A stretch of 64,000 bases of DNA from Demequina zhanjiangensis (lineage in GTDB: Bacteria > Actinomycetota > Actinomycetes > Actinomycetales > Demequinaceae), in the NCBI RefSeq assembly GCF_030418315.1, contig NZ_JAUHPV010000003.1:62001-126000 (forward strand), given 5' to 3'. Shown here one piece after another: positions 1-8,974 of this stretch. Each line of letters opens with the position of its first letter. Position 1 is the stretch's first letter. The notes under the pieces were generated by a model. That model did no database searches and had not been told where the DNA came from. It worked only from the letters and a program-made list of their open reading frames with translations. The translations under genes were made by a program, and so were the position numbers.

Positions 1-531
1 AAGGGTCACGCGGCGGAACACCAGCCACGGCCCGGCGCCGAGCGTCCCTGCGGTTGCCTCATGCCGGCCCGACCGCGAGGCGAGCGCCGTCTCGACCGCG
101 AGCACCATGAACGGCAGCGCGACGAACGTCTGCGCGATCACGACGGCCGCGGTCGTGAAGGCGACCTCGATCCCGAGCACCTCGAGCGTGCCGCCCAGCA
201 GGCCGCGTCGTCCGAAGGCGTAGACGAGAGCGAGGCCGCCGACCACCGGTGGCAGCACGAGCGGGGCGAGCACGAACGCCCGCACCACGGAGATGCCGTG
301 GAAGCGCGCGCGGTGCAGTGCCAGTCCCAACGGCACGCCCAGCACCAGGCACAGCGCCGCGGCGACGCCTGCGGTGCGAAGCGACAGCCCGAACGCCGCC
401 ACCGCCGACGGCGAGGTCACCAGCGGGACGAAGTTCGCCCAGTCGACGCGCGACGCCAGCGCCACGAGCGGCACTGCCACGAGCAGCGCGCCGAGCACGG
501 CGAGCGGCAGGAGGCGCCGGGGGTACGTCAC
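1..531 (-). CDS. modB: Molybdate ABC transporter permease ModB (partial, 3' end outside the window)
   Basis: This is the inner-membrane channel subunit that passes molybdate delivered by ModA. Only the first 177 codons lie in the window. Reading the minus strand from a GTG at 531 gives hydrophobic segments and the permease stretch LPPVVGGLALVYAFGRRGLL, followed by a region with EATAGTLGAGPW, which matches the EAA loop that contacts the ATPase. The start GTG overlaps the modA stop in a GTGA tetranucleotide, so translation is probably coupled. The ATPase ModC would be expected next, past the left edge. Family assignment is firm; the exact start is inferred from the overlap. Confidence 0.88.
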   Translation of the reverse strand, partial: MTYPRRLLPLAVLGALLVAVPLVALASRVDWANFVPLVTSPSAVAAFGLSLRTAGVAAALCLVLGVPLGLALHRARFHGISVVRAFVLAPLVLPPVVGGLALVYAFGRRGLLGGTLEVLGIEVAFTTAAVVIAQTFVALPFMVLAVETALASRSGRHEATAGTLGAGPWLVFRRVTL

Positions 532-1298
532 GGCGTCGTGAACCCTGCCGACTCGAGCACCTCTCGGCCCGCGTCCGAGAGCACGGCGGCGACGAACTCG
601 TCGGCCAGCATGGAGGGGCTCTGGCCCACCCGAGGGAGTGCGGCGATGGGGTAGAGGTTCACCGCAAGGTCGGCGCCCTCGAGCGGCACCTGCTGCACGC
701 CGTCGGCGCGGGCGATGTCGGTGACGTAGACGATGCCGGCGTCGGCCTGCCCGGAGGCGACCTTGCCGAGCACGTCGGTGACGTTCGACTCCTCGGAGAC
801 GGGCGAGAAGGACGTGCGGGTGGCCTCCTCGACGAGCTGCGTCGCCGCGCCGCACGGCACCTGAGGCGCGCACACCACGAGCCGCACGTCGGGACGCGTG
901 AGATCGGTGATGCCGGTGATCCCGGCAGGATTGCCCTCCGGCACCGCGATGGTCAGCGTGTTGGACGCGAAGATCAGAGGCTCGATCCCGATCTCCTCCG
1001 ACACCTGCGCCATCGTCGCCTCGTTCGCGGTGGCGAGCACGTCCGCAGGGGCACCCTCGAGAACCTGCTGCGCAAGCGTCGAGGACCCGGCGAACGACAG
1101 CGAGACGGTGACCCCTGGATGTGAGGCCTCGAACTCGTCGGCGATCTCGGTGAAGACGTCGGTGAGCGAGGCCGCCGCCAGCACCGTCACGGTCCTGTCC
1201 TCAGGCTCCCCGTCGGGCACCGCCGCGCACGCCGCCAGGCTCACGGCGACAGCGGCCGCCAGAGCGGTCAGCGACGCGCGGAACCGGGGTCGGGGCAT
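528..1298 (-). CDS. modA: Molybdate ABC transporter substrate-binding lipoprotein ModA
   Basis: Extracytoplasmic binding protein for molybdate (possibly also tungstate), 256 aa. A short basic N-terminus and a hydrophobic stretch end in the lipobox LAAC, so the mature protein should be lipid-anchored at the cysteine. The mature part reads TVLAAASLTDVFTEIADEFE, the classic start of the ModA fold, with FAGSSTLAQQVLEGAPADV and VRLVVCAPQVPCGAA further on, as in the family. It is the first gene of modAB. A TAGCAT box ends 7 nt before the ATG, so the message is probably leaderless. No molybdate-type operator was recognised. Confidence 0.95.
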   Translation of the reverse strand: MPRPRFRASLTALAAAVAVSLAACAAVPDGEPEDRTVTVLAAASLTDVFTEIADEFEASHPGVTVSLSFAGSSTLAQQVLEGAPADVLATANEATMAQVSEEIGIEPLIFASNTLTIAVPEGNPAGITGITDLTRPDVRLVVCAPQVPCGAATQLVEEATRTSFSPVSEESNVTDVLGKVASGQADAGIVYVTDIARADGVQQVPLEGADLAVNLYPIAALPRVGQSPSMLADEFVAAVLSDAGREVLESAGFTTP

Positions 1299-1305
1299 GA
1301 GGGCG

Positions 1306-1311
1306 ATGCTA
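1306..1311 (-). promoter_or_regulatory. -10 box of modA (TAGCAT), leaderless spacing
   Basis: TAGCAT on the minus strand lies 7 nt upstream of the modA ATG. This fits the actinobacterial TANNNT -10 consensus and places the transcription start at or next to the start codon. No clear -35 is visible. Confidence 0.55.
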
Positions 1312-1327
1312 TTGCCCTCGGACGGGG

Positions 1328-1843
1328 TCAGCGTTCGTCGTCGCCCTCGAGGGCATCGTTGAGCAGCTCGTACAGCCGCGCATGCACCCTCTCGACGTTC
1401 GGGATGTCATCGAACGACAGCGGATCGTCGGAGGCGGACTCGATGATGAGCGTGCCCGTCTTGAACATCTGATCGATCAGCCCATGCCGGAACTGGACCG
1501 TGTTGATCCGCGCGAGCGGGATGTCGATGCCGCTCTTCGTGAGGATCCCCGTGCGGTAGATCACGCGCCGATCCGTGATGACGAAGTGCGTGGTCGCCCA
1601 GCGGATGTACGGGGTCACGGCGAGCCACACGACGAGGATCACGAGCACGACCGCCACGGCGATCCCGATCCCGTTCTCGACCCCGGCGCTCCACTCGACC
1701 GAGTCCATCCACCACCATGCGAGCACGCCCAGCGCGATCGCGAGCACGCTGCTCAGCACGGCGCCGACGAGCGCCTTCCAATGCGGATGCGCGTCGATGA
1801 CGATCTCCTCGTCAGGCGCCAGAAGATCCCGTGGGTATGCCAT
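1328..1843 (-). CDS. PH-domain (bPH2-like) membrane protein
   Basis: 171-aa membrane protein. The reading frame is open further upstream, but the protein most likely starts at the ATG at 1843 with MAYPRDLLAPDEEIVIDAHP, which is how this actinobacterial family begins. Two transmembrane segments follow (residues about 25-45 and 55-75). The C-terminal half, VITDRRVIYRTGILTKSGID and NTVQFRHGLIDQMFKTGTL, is a bacterial pleckstrin-homology domain. Its role is unknown; such proteins are thought to act at the membrane. A TACGCT box sits 6 nt before the ATG, suggesting a leaderless message and supporting the shorter start. It is transcribed away from the ATP-grasp operon. Confidence 0.82.
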   Translation of the reverse strand: MAYPRDLLAPDEEIVIDAHPHWKALVGAVLSSVLAIALGVLAWWWMDSVEWSAGVENGIGIAVAVVLVILVVWLAVTPYIRWATTHFVITDRRVIYRTGILTKSGIDIPLARINTVQFRHGLIDQMFKTGTLIIESASDDPLSFDDIPNVERVHARLYELLNDALEGDDER

Positions 1844-1849
1844 GGCTCG

Positions 1850-1855
1850 AGCGTA
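1850..1855 (-). promoter_or_regulatory. -10 box of the PH-domain gene (TACGCT)
   Basis: TACGCT on the minus strand ends 6 nt before the ATG at 1843, matching TANNNT and the leaderless spacing seen elsewhere in the window. Confidence 0.45.
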
Positions 1856-1954
1856 TCGGCGTCGTCCCCGTCGCGGTAGGGCGGACCAGGGGAGACGCGT
1901 GCACGAGGACCGCCGCGGAGACGCGATCGACACGCATGCGAAACACGTCATGAC

Positions 1955-1960
1955 TATGTT
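1955..1960 (+). promoter_or_regulatory. -10 box of the ATP-grasp operon (TATGTT)
   Basis: TATGTT is followed 7 nt later by the ATG at 1968. The GGAGGG in between is only 1 nt from the ATG, too close to act as a ribosome-binding site. A leaderless message starting near 1967 explains the arrangement better. Confidence 0.5.
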
Positions 1961-1967
1961 GGAGGGC

Positions 1968-3569
1968 ATGAGCGACGACAGGTCGACCCCGTGGACCGGG
2001 TATGCACCGGTCCAGGCCTGGGACGAGGCGATGGACGTGCACGGCGAGGTGCGCGAGCCCTACCAGCGCGTGTACGCCGAGATCGATCGGATGTCCGGTG
2101 ACGATCTCTACTCACGAGCGGAGGCCCTCGCGTCCAGCTATCTGGCGCAGGGCGTCACGTTCGACCACGCGGGCGAGGAGCGGCCGTTCCCGCTCGACAT
2201 CGTGCCCCGCGTGGTCGGCGCCGACGAGTGGGATGTCATCGCGCCCGGCATCGCCCAGCGCGTCCGCACGCTGGAGGCGTTCCTGGCCGACGTGTACGGC
2301 TCGCAGCACTGCGTGACCGACGGCGTGATCCCGCGCGCGCTGATCGCGTCCTCCAAGTACTTCTACCGGGCCGTCCACGGCGTCGACCCCGCCAACGGCG
2401 TGCGCGTCCACGTGTCGGGAATCGACCTGGTGCGGGACCAGCACAACATCTGGCGCGTGCTCGAGGACAACGTGCGCGTCCCGTCAGGCGTCAGCTACGT
2501 GCTGTCCAACCGCCGCGCGATGAGCCAGATGTACCCCGACATGTTCGGCGCGATGGGCGTGCGGCCCGTGCTCGAGTACTCGCAGCGGCTGCGCGCCGCG
2601 CTCGCGAAGGCCGCCCCCGACGGCGTCGACGACCCGACGATCGTGGTCCTCACGCCCGGTGTGTTCAACTCCGCGTACTACGAGCACTCGCTGCTCGCCC
2701 GCACCATGGGCGTCCAGCTGGTCGAGGGGCGCGACCTCGAGACGCTCAACGGACGCGTCTACATGCGCACCACCGCCGGCCGCCGCCGCGTGGATGTCAT
2801 CTACCGTCGCGTGGACGACGACTACCTGGACCCGGTGCAGTTCCGGCCCGACAGCGCGCTCGGTGCGCCGGGCATCGTCACCGCCGCGCGTCTGGGCAAC
2901 GTCACCATCGCCAACGCGATCGGCAACGGCGTGGCCGACGACAAGCTCATCTACACGTACATGCCCGACCTCACCCGCTACTACCTGGGCGAGGAGCCGA
3001 TCCTGCCGATCGTCGACACCTGGAGGCTCGAGGAGAAGGACGCACGCGAGGAGGTCATGGACCGCCTGCACGAGCTCGTCGTCAAGCCCGTCGATGGCTC
3101 CGGCGGCAAGGGCGTCGTGATCGGCAGCAAGGCCTCGCCCGAGGAGCTCGACGCGACTCGCCGGCAGATCCTCGAGGATCCGCGCGGCTGGATCGCGCAG
3201 CCGATCATCCAGCTCTCCACGGTGCCGACCCTCACCGACGGCGGCCTCGAGCCCCGTCACGTGGACCTGCGGCCCTTCGCCATCAACGACGGGGACGACG
3301 TCTGGGTCCTCCCAGGCGGTCTCACCCGCGTGGCGCTCCAGAAGGGCCAGCTGATCGTCAACTCGTCCCAGGGTGGAGGCTCCAAGGACACCTGGGTGCT
3401 CGGCGGAGTGCGGCATCGAGGCGCCGCCGCACCGCCCCCCGAGGCGAAGGTCGAGCTCGAAGGCGTCGACGCCGTCCCGCAGGACGCGCACCCCGAGGAC
3501 TGGTCGCACGGCCAGCAGCAGCAACAGCAGCAACAGCAGCACGACGGCGGGGAGGTGAGCGGCTCATGA
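1968..3569 (+). CDS. Circularly permuted ATP-grasp type 2 protein
   Basis: 533-aa enzyme of the circularly permuted ATP-grasp type 2 family (older names DUF404/DUF407). Members are predicted ATP-dependent carboxylate-amine ligases, but the substrate is unknown. Typical family stretches are RPFPLDIVPRVVGADEW, ASSKYFYRAVHGVDPANGVR, VVLTPGVFNSAYYEHSLLA and LHELVVKPVDGSGGKGVVIG (the ATP-binding loop). The tail carries nine consecutive glutamines encoded at 3513-3539, a slippage-prone run outside the catalytic region. It overlaps the alpha-E gene by ATGA, and a transglutaminase gene follows. This three-gene order recurs in many bacteria and suggests a peptide or amide modification pathway. The start at 1968 is chosen from the -10 spacing. 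Confidence 0.9.
   Translation: MSDDRSTPWTGYAPVQAWDEAMDVHGEVREPYQRVYAEIDRMSGDDLYSRAEALASSYLAQGVTFDHAGEERPFPLDIVPRVVGADEWDVIAPGIAQRVRTLEAFLADVYGSQHCVTDGVIPRALIASSKYFYRAVHGVDPANGVRVHVSGIDLVRDQHNIWRVLEDNVRVPSGVSYVLSNRRAMSQMYPDMFGAMGVRPVLEYSQRLRAALAKAAPDGVDDPTIVVLTPGVFNSAYYEHSLLARTMGVQLVEGRDLETLNGRVYMRTTAGRRRVDVIYRRVDDDYLDPVQFRPDSALGAPGIVTAARLGNVTIANAIGNGVADDKLIYTYMPDLTRYYLGEEPILPIVDTWRLEEKDAREEVMDRLHELVVKPVDGSGGKGVVIGSKASPEELDATRRQILEDPRGWIAQPIIQLSTVPTLTDGGLEPRHVDLRPFAINDGDDVWVLPGGLTRVALQKGQLIVNSSQGGGSKDTWVLGGVRHRGAAAPPPEAKVELEGVDAVPQDAHPEDWSHGQQQQQQQQQHDGGEVSGS
3513..3539 (+). repeat. CAG/CAA run encoding nine glutamines
   Basis: Nine CAG or CAA codons in a row in the C-terminal tail of the ATP-grasp gene. 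It is a trinucleotide microsatellite; length variation would stay in frame and change only the tail. Confidence 0.8.
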
Positions 3570-4492
3570 TGCTCAGCCGGATCGCCGAGTCCCTGTTCTG
3601 GATCGGACGCTACGTGGAGCGCGCCGACAACACCGCCCGCGTGCTCGACGTGCACCTCAACGTGCTGCTCGAGGACCAGTGGGTGGACGAGCCGAGCGCC
3701 AACGCGTCGCTGCTCACCGTGATGAGCGTGCCGTGGGAGGCTCCCGTGACCCGCGGGGATGTGATCCACGCGCTCGCGTTCCAGCCGGACTCGCCGTCGT
3801 CCATCGCAGGCACCCTGGCCGCGGCCCGCGAGAACGCGCGCCGCGCTCGCGAGGTCATCTCGACCGAGGTGTGGGAGTCGCTCAACACCACGCACATGCA
3901 GCTCGGCCGCTGGTCCCGCGCCCCGAGGCCGCACGACTACTTCGTGTGGGTCAGAGAGCGCGCCGCTGTCGTCTGGGGGCTGATGTCCGCCACGACGACG
4001 CGCGATGACGCCTGGTACTTCATGGAGCTGGGCCGCTCGCTCGAGCGGGCCGACATGATCGCCCGCCTCCTCATGACGAGAAACCTCGAGGGAACGACCG
4101 GCCCCAACTGGACGACGCTGCTGCGCTCCTGCTCGGCACACGAGGCGTATCTGCGAACCGTGCGCGCGCTCGTCACCGAGGACAGGGCCGCCGAGTTCCT
4201 GCTCGTCGACCGACTCTTCCCGCGCTCGATCGCCTACAACCTGGAGCGCGCCGAGACGATCCTCCAGCAGATCGAGGGAAGCGAGCAGGGAAGGGCGCTG
4301 TCCCACAAGGCGCGCCTCGCGCTCGGACGCGCCCGCACCAACCTCGAGTATCGCGACGTCCGCGAGATCCTCACCGACCTCACAGGTCAGATGCAGGAGG
4401 TGCAGCGCGCCTGCGCCACCGCCTCCAACCTGATCCGTGACCGCTACTTCCTCCCAGCGTCCACGACGCTGTGGAGTCAGGAGGCGCTGTGA
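3566..4492 (+). CDS. Alpha-E domain protein
   Basis: 308-aa alpha-helical protein of the alpha-E (DUF403) family. It opens MMLSRIAESLFWIGRYVERA, the family signature, and shows WYFMELGRSLERADMIARLL and AYNLERAETILQQIEG later. The fold is all helices with conserved Arg/Glu/Asp residues. Its biochemical role is unknown, but it always travels with the circularly permuted ATP-grasp protein and a transglutaminase and is thought to work in the same modification step. It starts in an ATGA overlap with the previous gene and ends in a GTGA overlap with the next, so the three are translationally coupled. Confidence 0.92.
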   Translation: MMLSRIAESLFWIGRYVERADNTARVLDVHLNVLLEDQWVDEPSANASLLTVMSVPWEAPVTRGDVIHALAFQPDSPSSIAGTLAAARENARRAREVISTEVWESLNTTHMQLGRWSRAPRPHDYFVWVRERAAVVWGLMSATTTRDDAWYFMELGRSLERADMIARLLMTRNLEGTTGPNWTTLLRSCSAHEAYLRTVRALVTEDRAAEFLLVDRLFPRSIAYNLERAETILQQIEGSEQGRALSHKARLALGRARTNLEYRDVREILTDLTGQMQEVQRACATASNLIRDRYFLPASTTLWSQEAL

Positions 4493-5325
4493 GCACCCTG
4501 CGCATCGAGCACCGCACCCGCTTCACCTATGCGAGCGAGATCGTCAGCTCGTACAACGAGGCCCGACTCACCCCCGCCTGGCTCCCACGTCAGCGCGTGC
4601 TCGACTCCAAGGTGGAGATCGAGCCCGCCACGTGGCGCTCCACCTACCGCGACTACTGGGAGACGGACGTGGTCGCGTTCGAGGTGCTGCAGCCGCACAA
4701 GGCGCTCACCGTCGTCGGCACCTCGATCGTGGAGGTGTCGCCCCTGCGCCAGCGCGATGAGCGCGTCGGCTGGTCCGAGATCCAGGGGCCGCGCTTCCAG
4801 GATCTGCTGTGCGAGTACCTGGGCAACACCGAGACCACGGAGCCGACGGACGAGCTCAAGCAGATCGCGGAGGACGCCGCCGCCAGGCTCAGTCCCGACC
4901 TCACGGCCCGCGCCATCTGTGACGTGCTCCACGAGCGCATGGACTACGTGCCGGGATCGACCACGGTGCATACGCCCGCGATCGATGCGTGGGAGGCGAA
5001 CTCGGGCGTCTGCCAAGACTTCGCGCACCTCGCGATCGGCGCGCTGCGCCACGTCGGCATCCCCGCCCGCTACGTGTCCGGCTATCTGCACCCCAAGCGC
5101 GACGCTGAGATCGGTGAGTCCGTCGCAGGCGAGTCCCACGCGTGGATCGAGTGGTGGACCGGCGACTGGCACGGCTTCGACCCCACGAACGACCGCGAGG
5201 TGGCGGACCACCACGTCGTTGTGGGTCGCGGCCGCGAGTACCGCGATGTGCCGCCGCTCACCGGCGTCGTCGCGGGGGAGACGACGTCGCTGGACGTGCG
5301 TGTCACCGTCACGCAGACCGCCTGA
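4489..5325 (+). CDS. Transglutaminase-like cysteine protease family protein
   Basis: 278-aa cytoplasmic transglutaminase-fold protein. An N-terminal beta region (STLRIEHRTRFTYASEIVSS) typical of this subfamily precedes the catalytic core. The catalytic Cys is in ANSGVCQDFAHLAIGALRH, the His in GESHAWIEWW and the Asp in WHGFDPTND, so the triad is complete. Homologues may cleave or form amide bonds and are always coded with alpha-E and ATP-grasp partners, as here. The GTG start overlaps the preceding stop (GTGA). The gene ends 57 nt before leuS, which has its own promoter. Confidence 0.92.
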   Translation: MSTLRIEHRTRFTYASEIVSSYNEARLTPAWLPRQRVLDSKVEIEPATWRSTYRDYWETDVVAFEVLQPHKALTVVGTSIVEVSPLRQRDERVGWSEIQGPRFQDLLCEYLGNTETTEPTDELKQIAEDAAARLSPDLTARAICDVLHERMDYVPGSTTVHTPAIDAWEANSGVCQDFAHLAIGALRHVGIPARYVSGYLHPKRDAEIGESVAGESHAWIEWWTGDWHGFDPTNDREVADHHVVVGRGREYRDVPPLTGVVAGETTSLDVRVTVTQTA

Positions 5326-5370
5326 CCATCGCCCGGCGCGGGCTCGTGCCTCGTGCGGCGCGCGCCTCGG

Positions 5371-5376
5371 TAGAAT
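5371..5376 (+). promoter_or_regulatory. -10 box of leuS (TAGAAT), leaderless
   Basis: TAGAAT lies 6 nt before the leuS GTG. There is no Shine-Dalgarno sequence in between, so leuS should be translated from a leaderless message. Confidence 0.6.
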
Positions 5377-5382
5377 CCTCGG

Positions 5383-7887
5383 GTGACCACGCCTGCTGAG
5401 ACTTCCGACGAGAACCGCTACGACTTCCGCGCGCTCGAGGAGCGCTGGCAGCCGGTGTGGGAGGAGCGACAGCCCTTCCGCTCGGGCCGCGAGGGCGACG
5501 ACCGCCCCACGAAGTACGTGCTCGACATGTTCCCGTACCCCTCGGGCGACCTCCACATGGGTCACGCCGAGGCGTACGCGCTCGGAGACGTGATCGCCCG
5601 CCACTGGGTCCAGAAGGGCTTCAACGTCCTCCACCCGATCGGCTGGGACTCGTTCGGCCTGCCCGCGGAGAACGCCGCCATCAAGCGCGGCATCGACCCG
5701 TACGGCTGGACCGAGGACAACATCGCGCAGCAGAAGGCGTCGATGAAGCGCTACGCGTGCTCCTTCGACTGGGACCGCGTGCTGATGACGCACCGCCCCG
5801 ACTACTACCGCTGGAACCAGTGGCTGTTCACGCGCCTGTTCGAGCGCGGCCTCGCCTACCGCAAGCCCAGCCAGGTCAACTGGTGCCCCCACGACCAGAC
5901 CGTGCTCGCCAACGAGCAGGTGGTCGGAGGACTGTGCGAGCGGTGCGACACCCCCGTCACCAAGAAGAAGCTCACGCAGTGGTACTTCAAGGTCACCGAC
6001 TACGCCGATGAGCTGCTGGACGACCTGGAGAAGCTGCGCGACACGTGGCCGTCCAAGGTCATCGCGATGCAGCGCAACTGGATCGGCCGCTCCTACGGCG
6101 CCGACGTGACGTTCAAGATCGAGGGCCGCGACGAGCCCATCGACATCTACACGACGCGTCCCGACACCCTGTACGGCGCGACCTTCATGGTCGTCGCCGC
6201 GGACTCCGACCTGGCCACCGAGCTGGCCAACGGCGCCGACGGTGAGGTGCGCGAGGAGTTCGACCGCTACGTCGAGTCCGTCAAGAACGCGTCCGAGATC
6301 GACCGCCTGTCCACCGAGCGGCCCAAGACCGGCGTGTTCCTCAAGCGCTACGGCATCAACCCCGTCAACGGCGAGCGCCTGCCCATCTGGGCGTCCGACT
6401 ACGTCCTGGCCGACTACGGCCACGGCGCGATCATGGCCGTGCCCGCGCACGACCAGCGCGACCTCGACTTCGCGCGCGCCATGGAGCTGCCGGTGCGCGT
6501 GGTCGTCGATGTGCTCGACGAGGACGGTGTCTCGCTGCCCGACCCGAACGAGTCCGGCATCGCCACCACGGGCGAGGGCACCATGGTGAACTCCGGCTCG
6601 CTGAACGGTCTGGGCAAGACCGAGGCGATCGACAAGGTCATCGAGGAGCTCGCGGCTGACGACGCGGGCGCCAAGTCCGTGAACTACCGCCTGCGCGACT
6701 GGCTGATCTCGCGCCAGCGCTACTGGGGCACGCCCATCCCGATCGTCCACTGCGATGCCTGCGGCGAGGTCCCGGTCCCCGACGACCAGCTGCCCATCAC
6801 CCTGCCCCCGGCCGAGGGCCTCGACCTCAAGCCCAAGGGACAGTCGCCGCTGGCGGCCGCCACCGACTGGGTCAACACCACCTGCCCCCGGTGCGACGCG
6901 CCCGCCAAGCGGGACACCGACACCATGGACACCTTCGTCGACTCGTCCTGGTACTACCTGCGCTACCTGTCCGTCGGCAACACCGAGGCACCGTTCGAGA
7001 AGGCCGACGTGGCCAAGTGGGCGCCGATCGACCAGTACGTCGGCGGAGTCACCCACGCGATCCTCCACCTGCTGTACTCGCGCTTCTTCACCAAGGCGCT
7101 GCGCGACATGGGCATGCTGGACTTCGACGAGCCGTTCTCCGCGCTGCTCAACCAGGGCATGGTCCAGATGGACGGCTCCGCGATGTCCAAGTCGCGCGGC
7201 AACCTGGTGCGCCTGTCCGAGCAGCTCGACGAGTTCGGCGTGGACGCCGTCCGTCTCACCATGGCGTTCGCCGGCCCGCCCGAGGACGACATCGACTGGG
7301 CCGACGTCTCGCCCGCCGGCTCCGCGAAGTTCCTGGCACGCGCCTGGCGCCTCGCCCGCGACGTCACCAGCGAGCCCGGCGTGGACCCCGCGACCGGCGA
7401 CCAGGAGCTGCGTGCCCACACGCACCGCACGCTCAAGGAGTCGCAGGAGCTCGTCGAGGGCTTCCGCTTCAACGTGGTCGTCGCCAAGGTCATGGAGCTC
7501 GTCAACGTCACCCGCAAGGCCATCGACTCGGGCGCAGGCCCGGCCGACCCCGCCGTGCGCGAGGCAGCCGAGACGGTGTCCATCCTGCTGAGCCTCTTCG
7601 CCCCCTACGCGGCCGAGGACATGTGGGCCATGCTCGGGCACCAGGACGTGGCGCTCGCCACCTACCCGGCCGTCGACGAGTCGCTGCTCGTCGAGGAGAC
7701 CGTCACCTGCATCGTCCAGGTGAAGGGCAAGGTGCGCGACCGCCTCGAGGTGCCGCCGAGCATCGGCGAGGACGAGCTCAAGGAGCTCGCGCTCGCGTCC
7801 GACGGTGCCAAGCGCGCGATCGGCGACGCGGGCATCCGCACGGTCATCGTGCGCGCGCCCAAGCTCGTCAACATCGTCACCGCGTAG
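5383..7887 (+). CDS. leuS: Leucyl-tRNA synthetase
   Basis: Class I synthetase that charges tRNA-Leu, 834 aa, normal size for the bacterial type. The HIGH signature appears as HMGH at residues 58-61 ([15 protein letters not shown]). The KMSKS signature appears as AMSKSRGN around residues 600-606. The editing CP1 domain is present with [20 protein letters not shown] zinc-type cysteine cluster occurs in the CP1 region (CPHDQ...CERCDTP) and another in [18 protein letters not shown]. The C-terminal anticodon-binding domain ends ...[12 protein letters not shown]. The GTG start is supported by the -10 box 6 nt upstream. A strong 18-bp hairpin follows the stop. Confidence 0.98.
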   Translation: MTTPAETSDENRYDFRALEERWQPVWEERQPFRSGREGDDRPTKYVLDMFPYPSGDLHMGHAEAYALGDVIARHWVQKGFNVLHPIGWDSFGLPAENAAIKRGIDPYGWTEDNIAQQKASMKRYACSFDWDRVLMTHRPDYYRWNQWLFTRLFERGLAYRKPSQVNWCPHDQTVLANEQVVGGLCERCDTPVTKKKLTQWYFKVTDYADELLDDLEKLRDTWPSKVIAMQRNWIGRSYGADVTFKIEGRDEPIDIYTTRPDTLYGATFMVVAADSDLATELANGADGEVREEFDRYVESVKNASEIDRLSTERPKTGVFLKRYGINPVNGERLPIWASDYVLADYGHGAIMAVPAHDQRDLDFARAMELPVRVVVDVLDEDGVSLPDPNESGIATTGEGTMVNSGSLNGLGKTEAIDKVIEELAADDAGAKSVNYRLRDWLISRQRYWGTPIPIVHCDACGEVPVPDDQLPITLPPAEGLDLKPKGQSPLAAATDWVNTTCPRCDAPAKRDTDTMDTFVDSSWYYLRYLSVGNTEAPFEKADVAKWAPIDQYVGGVTHAILHLLYSRFFTKALRDMGMLDFDEPFSALLNQGMVQMDGSAMSKSRGNLVRLSEQLDEFGVDAVRLTMAFAGPPEDDIDWADVSPAGSAKFLARAWRLARDVTSEPGVDPATGDQELRAHTHRTLKESQELVEGFRFNVVVAKVMELVNVTRKAIDSGAGPADPAVREAAETVSILLSLFAPYAAEDMWAMLGHQDVALATYPAVDESLLVEETVTCIVQVKGKVRDRLEVPPSIGEDELKELALASDGAKRAIGDAGIRTVIVRAPKLVNIVTA

Positions 7888-7892
7888 TCGCT

Positions 7893-7940
7893 GAGCCCGC
7901 CACCGAGCCTGGGTTTCTCCACAGGCTCGGTGGCGGGCTC
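7893..7940 (+). terminator. Terminator hairpin after leuS
   Basis: A perfect 18-bp inverted repeat (arms 7893-7910 and 7923-7940, 12-nt loop) begins 6 nt after the leuS stop. It lacks a T tract, as is common in GC-rich actinobacteria. Confidence 0.8.
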
Positions 7941-8065
7941 ACGCGCGCCCTGGGTACCGTCGTCCGGTCGAGGTATCGCTGTGGCCGCCCGCGGCGACCG
8001 TCGACGCGGCTGACAGGTGCCCGCACGTCGCGGGTTCCGCGCCGCCTCGCACACCGGGGGAGTCC

Positions 8066-8974
8066 ATGGCAGAGCGGACCGTCGCCGTCGTCGCCGACTC
8101 GTCAGTGGGACTGGACCTGCTCGTGGCCGCGCACTTCGGCGTGTGCGTCGTCCCGCTCCGCATCGTGATCGGTGAGGAGACCTACGGCGACACCGCGCTC
8201 ACGCCCGCCGAGGTGCGCGGCGCTGTCGCCTCGAAGGACCCGGTGCGCGTCGAGGCGCCTCATCCTCTCGCCTTCCTCACGGCCTTCAAGGACGCCGACG
8301 AGGCCGGTGCGACCGAGATCGTCGCCGTCGTCTCGCGATCGCAGGTCTGCGACGTCGTCACCGCCGCCGAGGCAGCCGCCGACGGCTCGCCCATCCCCGT
8401 CACCGTGGTCGACGCGGGCGAGGCCTGGCTTGCGCTCGGACTTGCGGCGGTCGCGGCGGGTGCCGTCTCGCTTGAAGGGGGAGACGCCTCAGAGGTCGCC
8501 GACGCAGCTCGTGGCGTCGCGCTCTCCGCCCGGCTGTGGTGCACGGTCGACAGCCTCAAGCCCCTCCGACGCTCGAGATGCCTTCCCGAGCTGGTCGACT
8601 CGTTCGACGGGCTCAAGGGGGCGCGGCCGATCATCGAGGTGTCCCACGACTCCGCCGTCGACGCGGGCCGCGCCGACGGCACCAAGGCGGCCCGCGCCGC
8701 AGTGCTCTCTCACGTGGACAAGGCTGCGCGTCGACTGGAGGCGCCCGCGGTCGCGCTCGCCGCCGCGAAGGGCAGCCTTGAGCGGGTCAGGCTTCCCGCC
8801 GCGCCCGATCTGCCCGTGCTCCGCGCGCGGCCTCCTGCCTCGCACGTGCTCAGCCTCGGCCCCACGCTGTTCCACGCGGTCACCGCCGAGATGCCCCGCG
8901 AGTTCTTCGCCGTGCATGAGACTCTCGCTGAAGGTGTCCAAGAGATGGAGCGGTCGCTAGCCTTGGCGTCATGA
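8066..8974 (+). CDS. DegV family protein, divergent copy
   Basis: 302-aa protein with a DegV-like fold. DegV proteins bind a fatty acid and, in Firmicutes, act as FakB with the kinase FakA. The N-terminus (TVAVVADSSVGLDLLVAAHF) and the overall layout match DegV. The usual ligand-site motifs are altered: the TSQPS-type loop reads VEAPHP, and the SxxLSGT motif reads VSRSQVCDVV. It may therefore have lost or changed ligand. The ATG at 8066 follows a GGGGGA ribosome-binding site. It overlaps the second DegV gene by ATGA, so the pair is an operon of paralogues. No FakA-like DAK-domain gene is in view. Confidence 0.75.
   Translation: MAERTVAVVADSSVGLDLLVAAHFGVCVVPLRIVIGEETYGDTALTPAEVRGAVASKDPVRVEAPHPLAFLTAFKDADEAGATEIVAVVSRSQVCDVVTAAEAAADGSPIPVTVVDAGEAWLALGLAAVAAGAVSLEGGDASEVADAARGVALSARLWCTVDSLKPLRRSRCLPELVDSFDGLKGARPIIEVSHDSAVDAGRADGTKAARAAVLSHVDKAARRLEAPAVALAAAKGSLERVRLPAAPDLPVLRARPPASHVLSLGPTLFHAVTAEMPREFFAVHETLAEGVQEMERSLALAS

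Noticed and set aside
4477-7641. Open frame of about 1050 codons on the minus strand opposite the transglutaminase and leuS genes
   Set aside because: Antisense shadow produced by GC-rich third positions; the sequence is low-complexity and both plus-strand genes are unambiguous.
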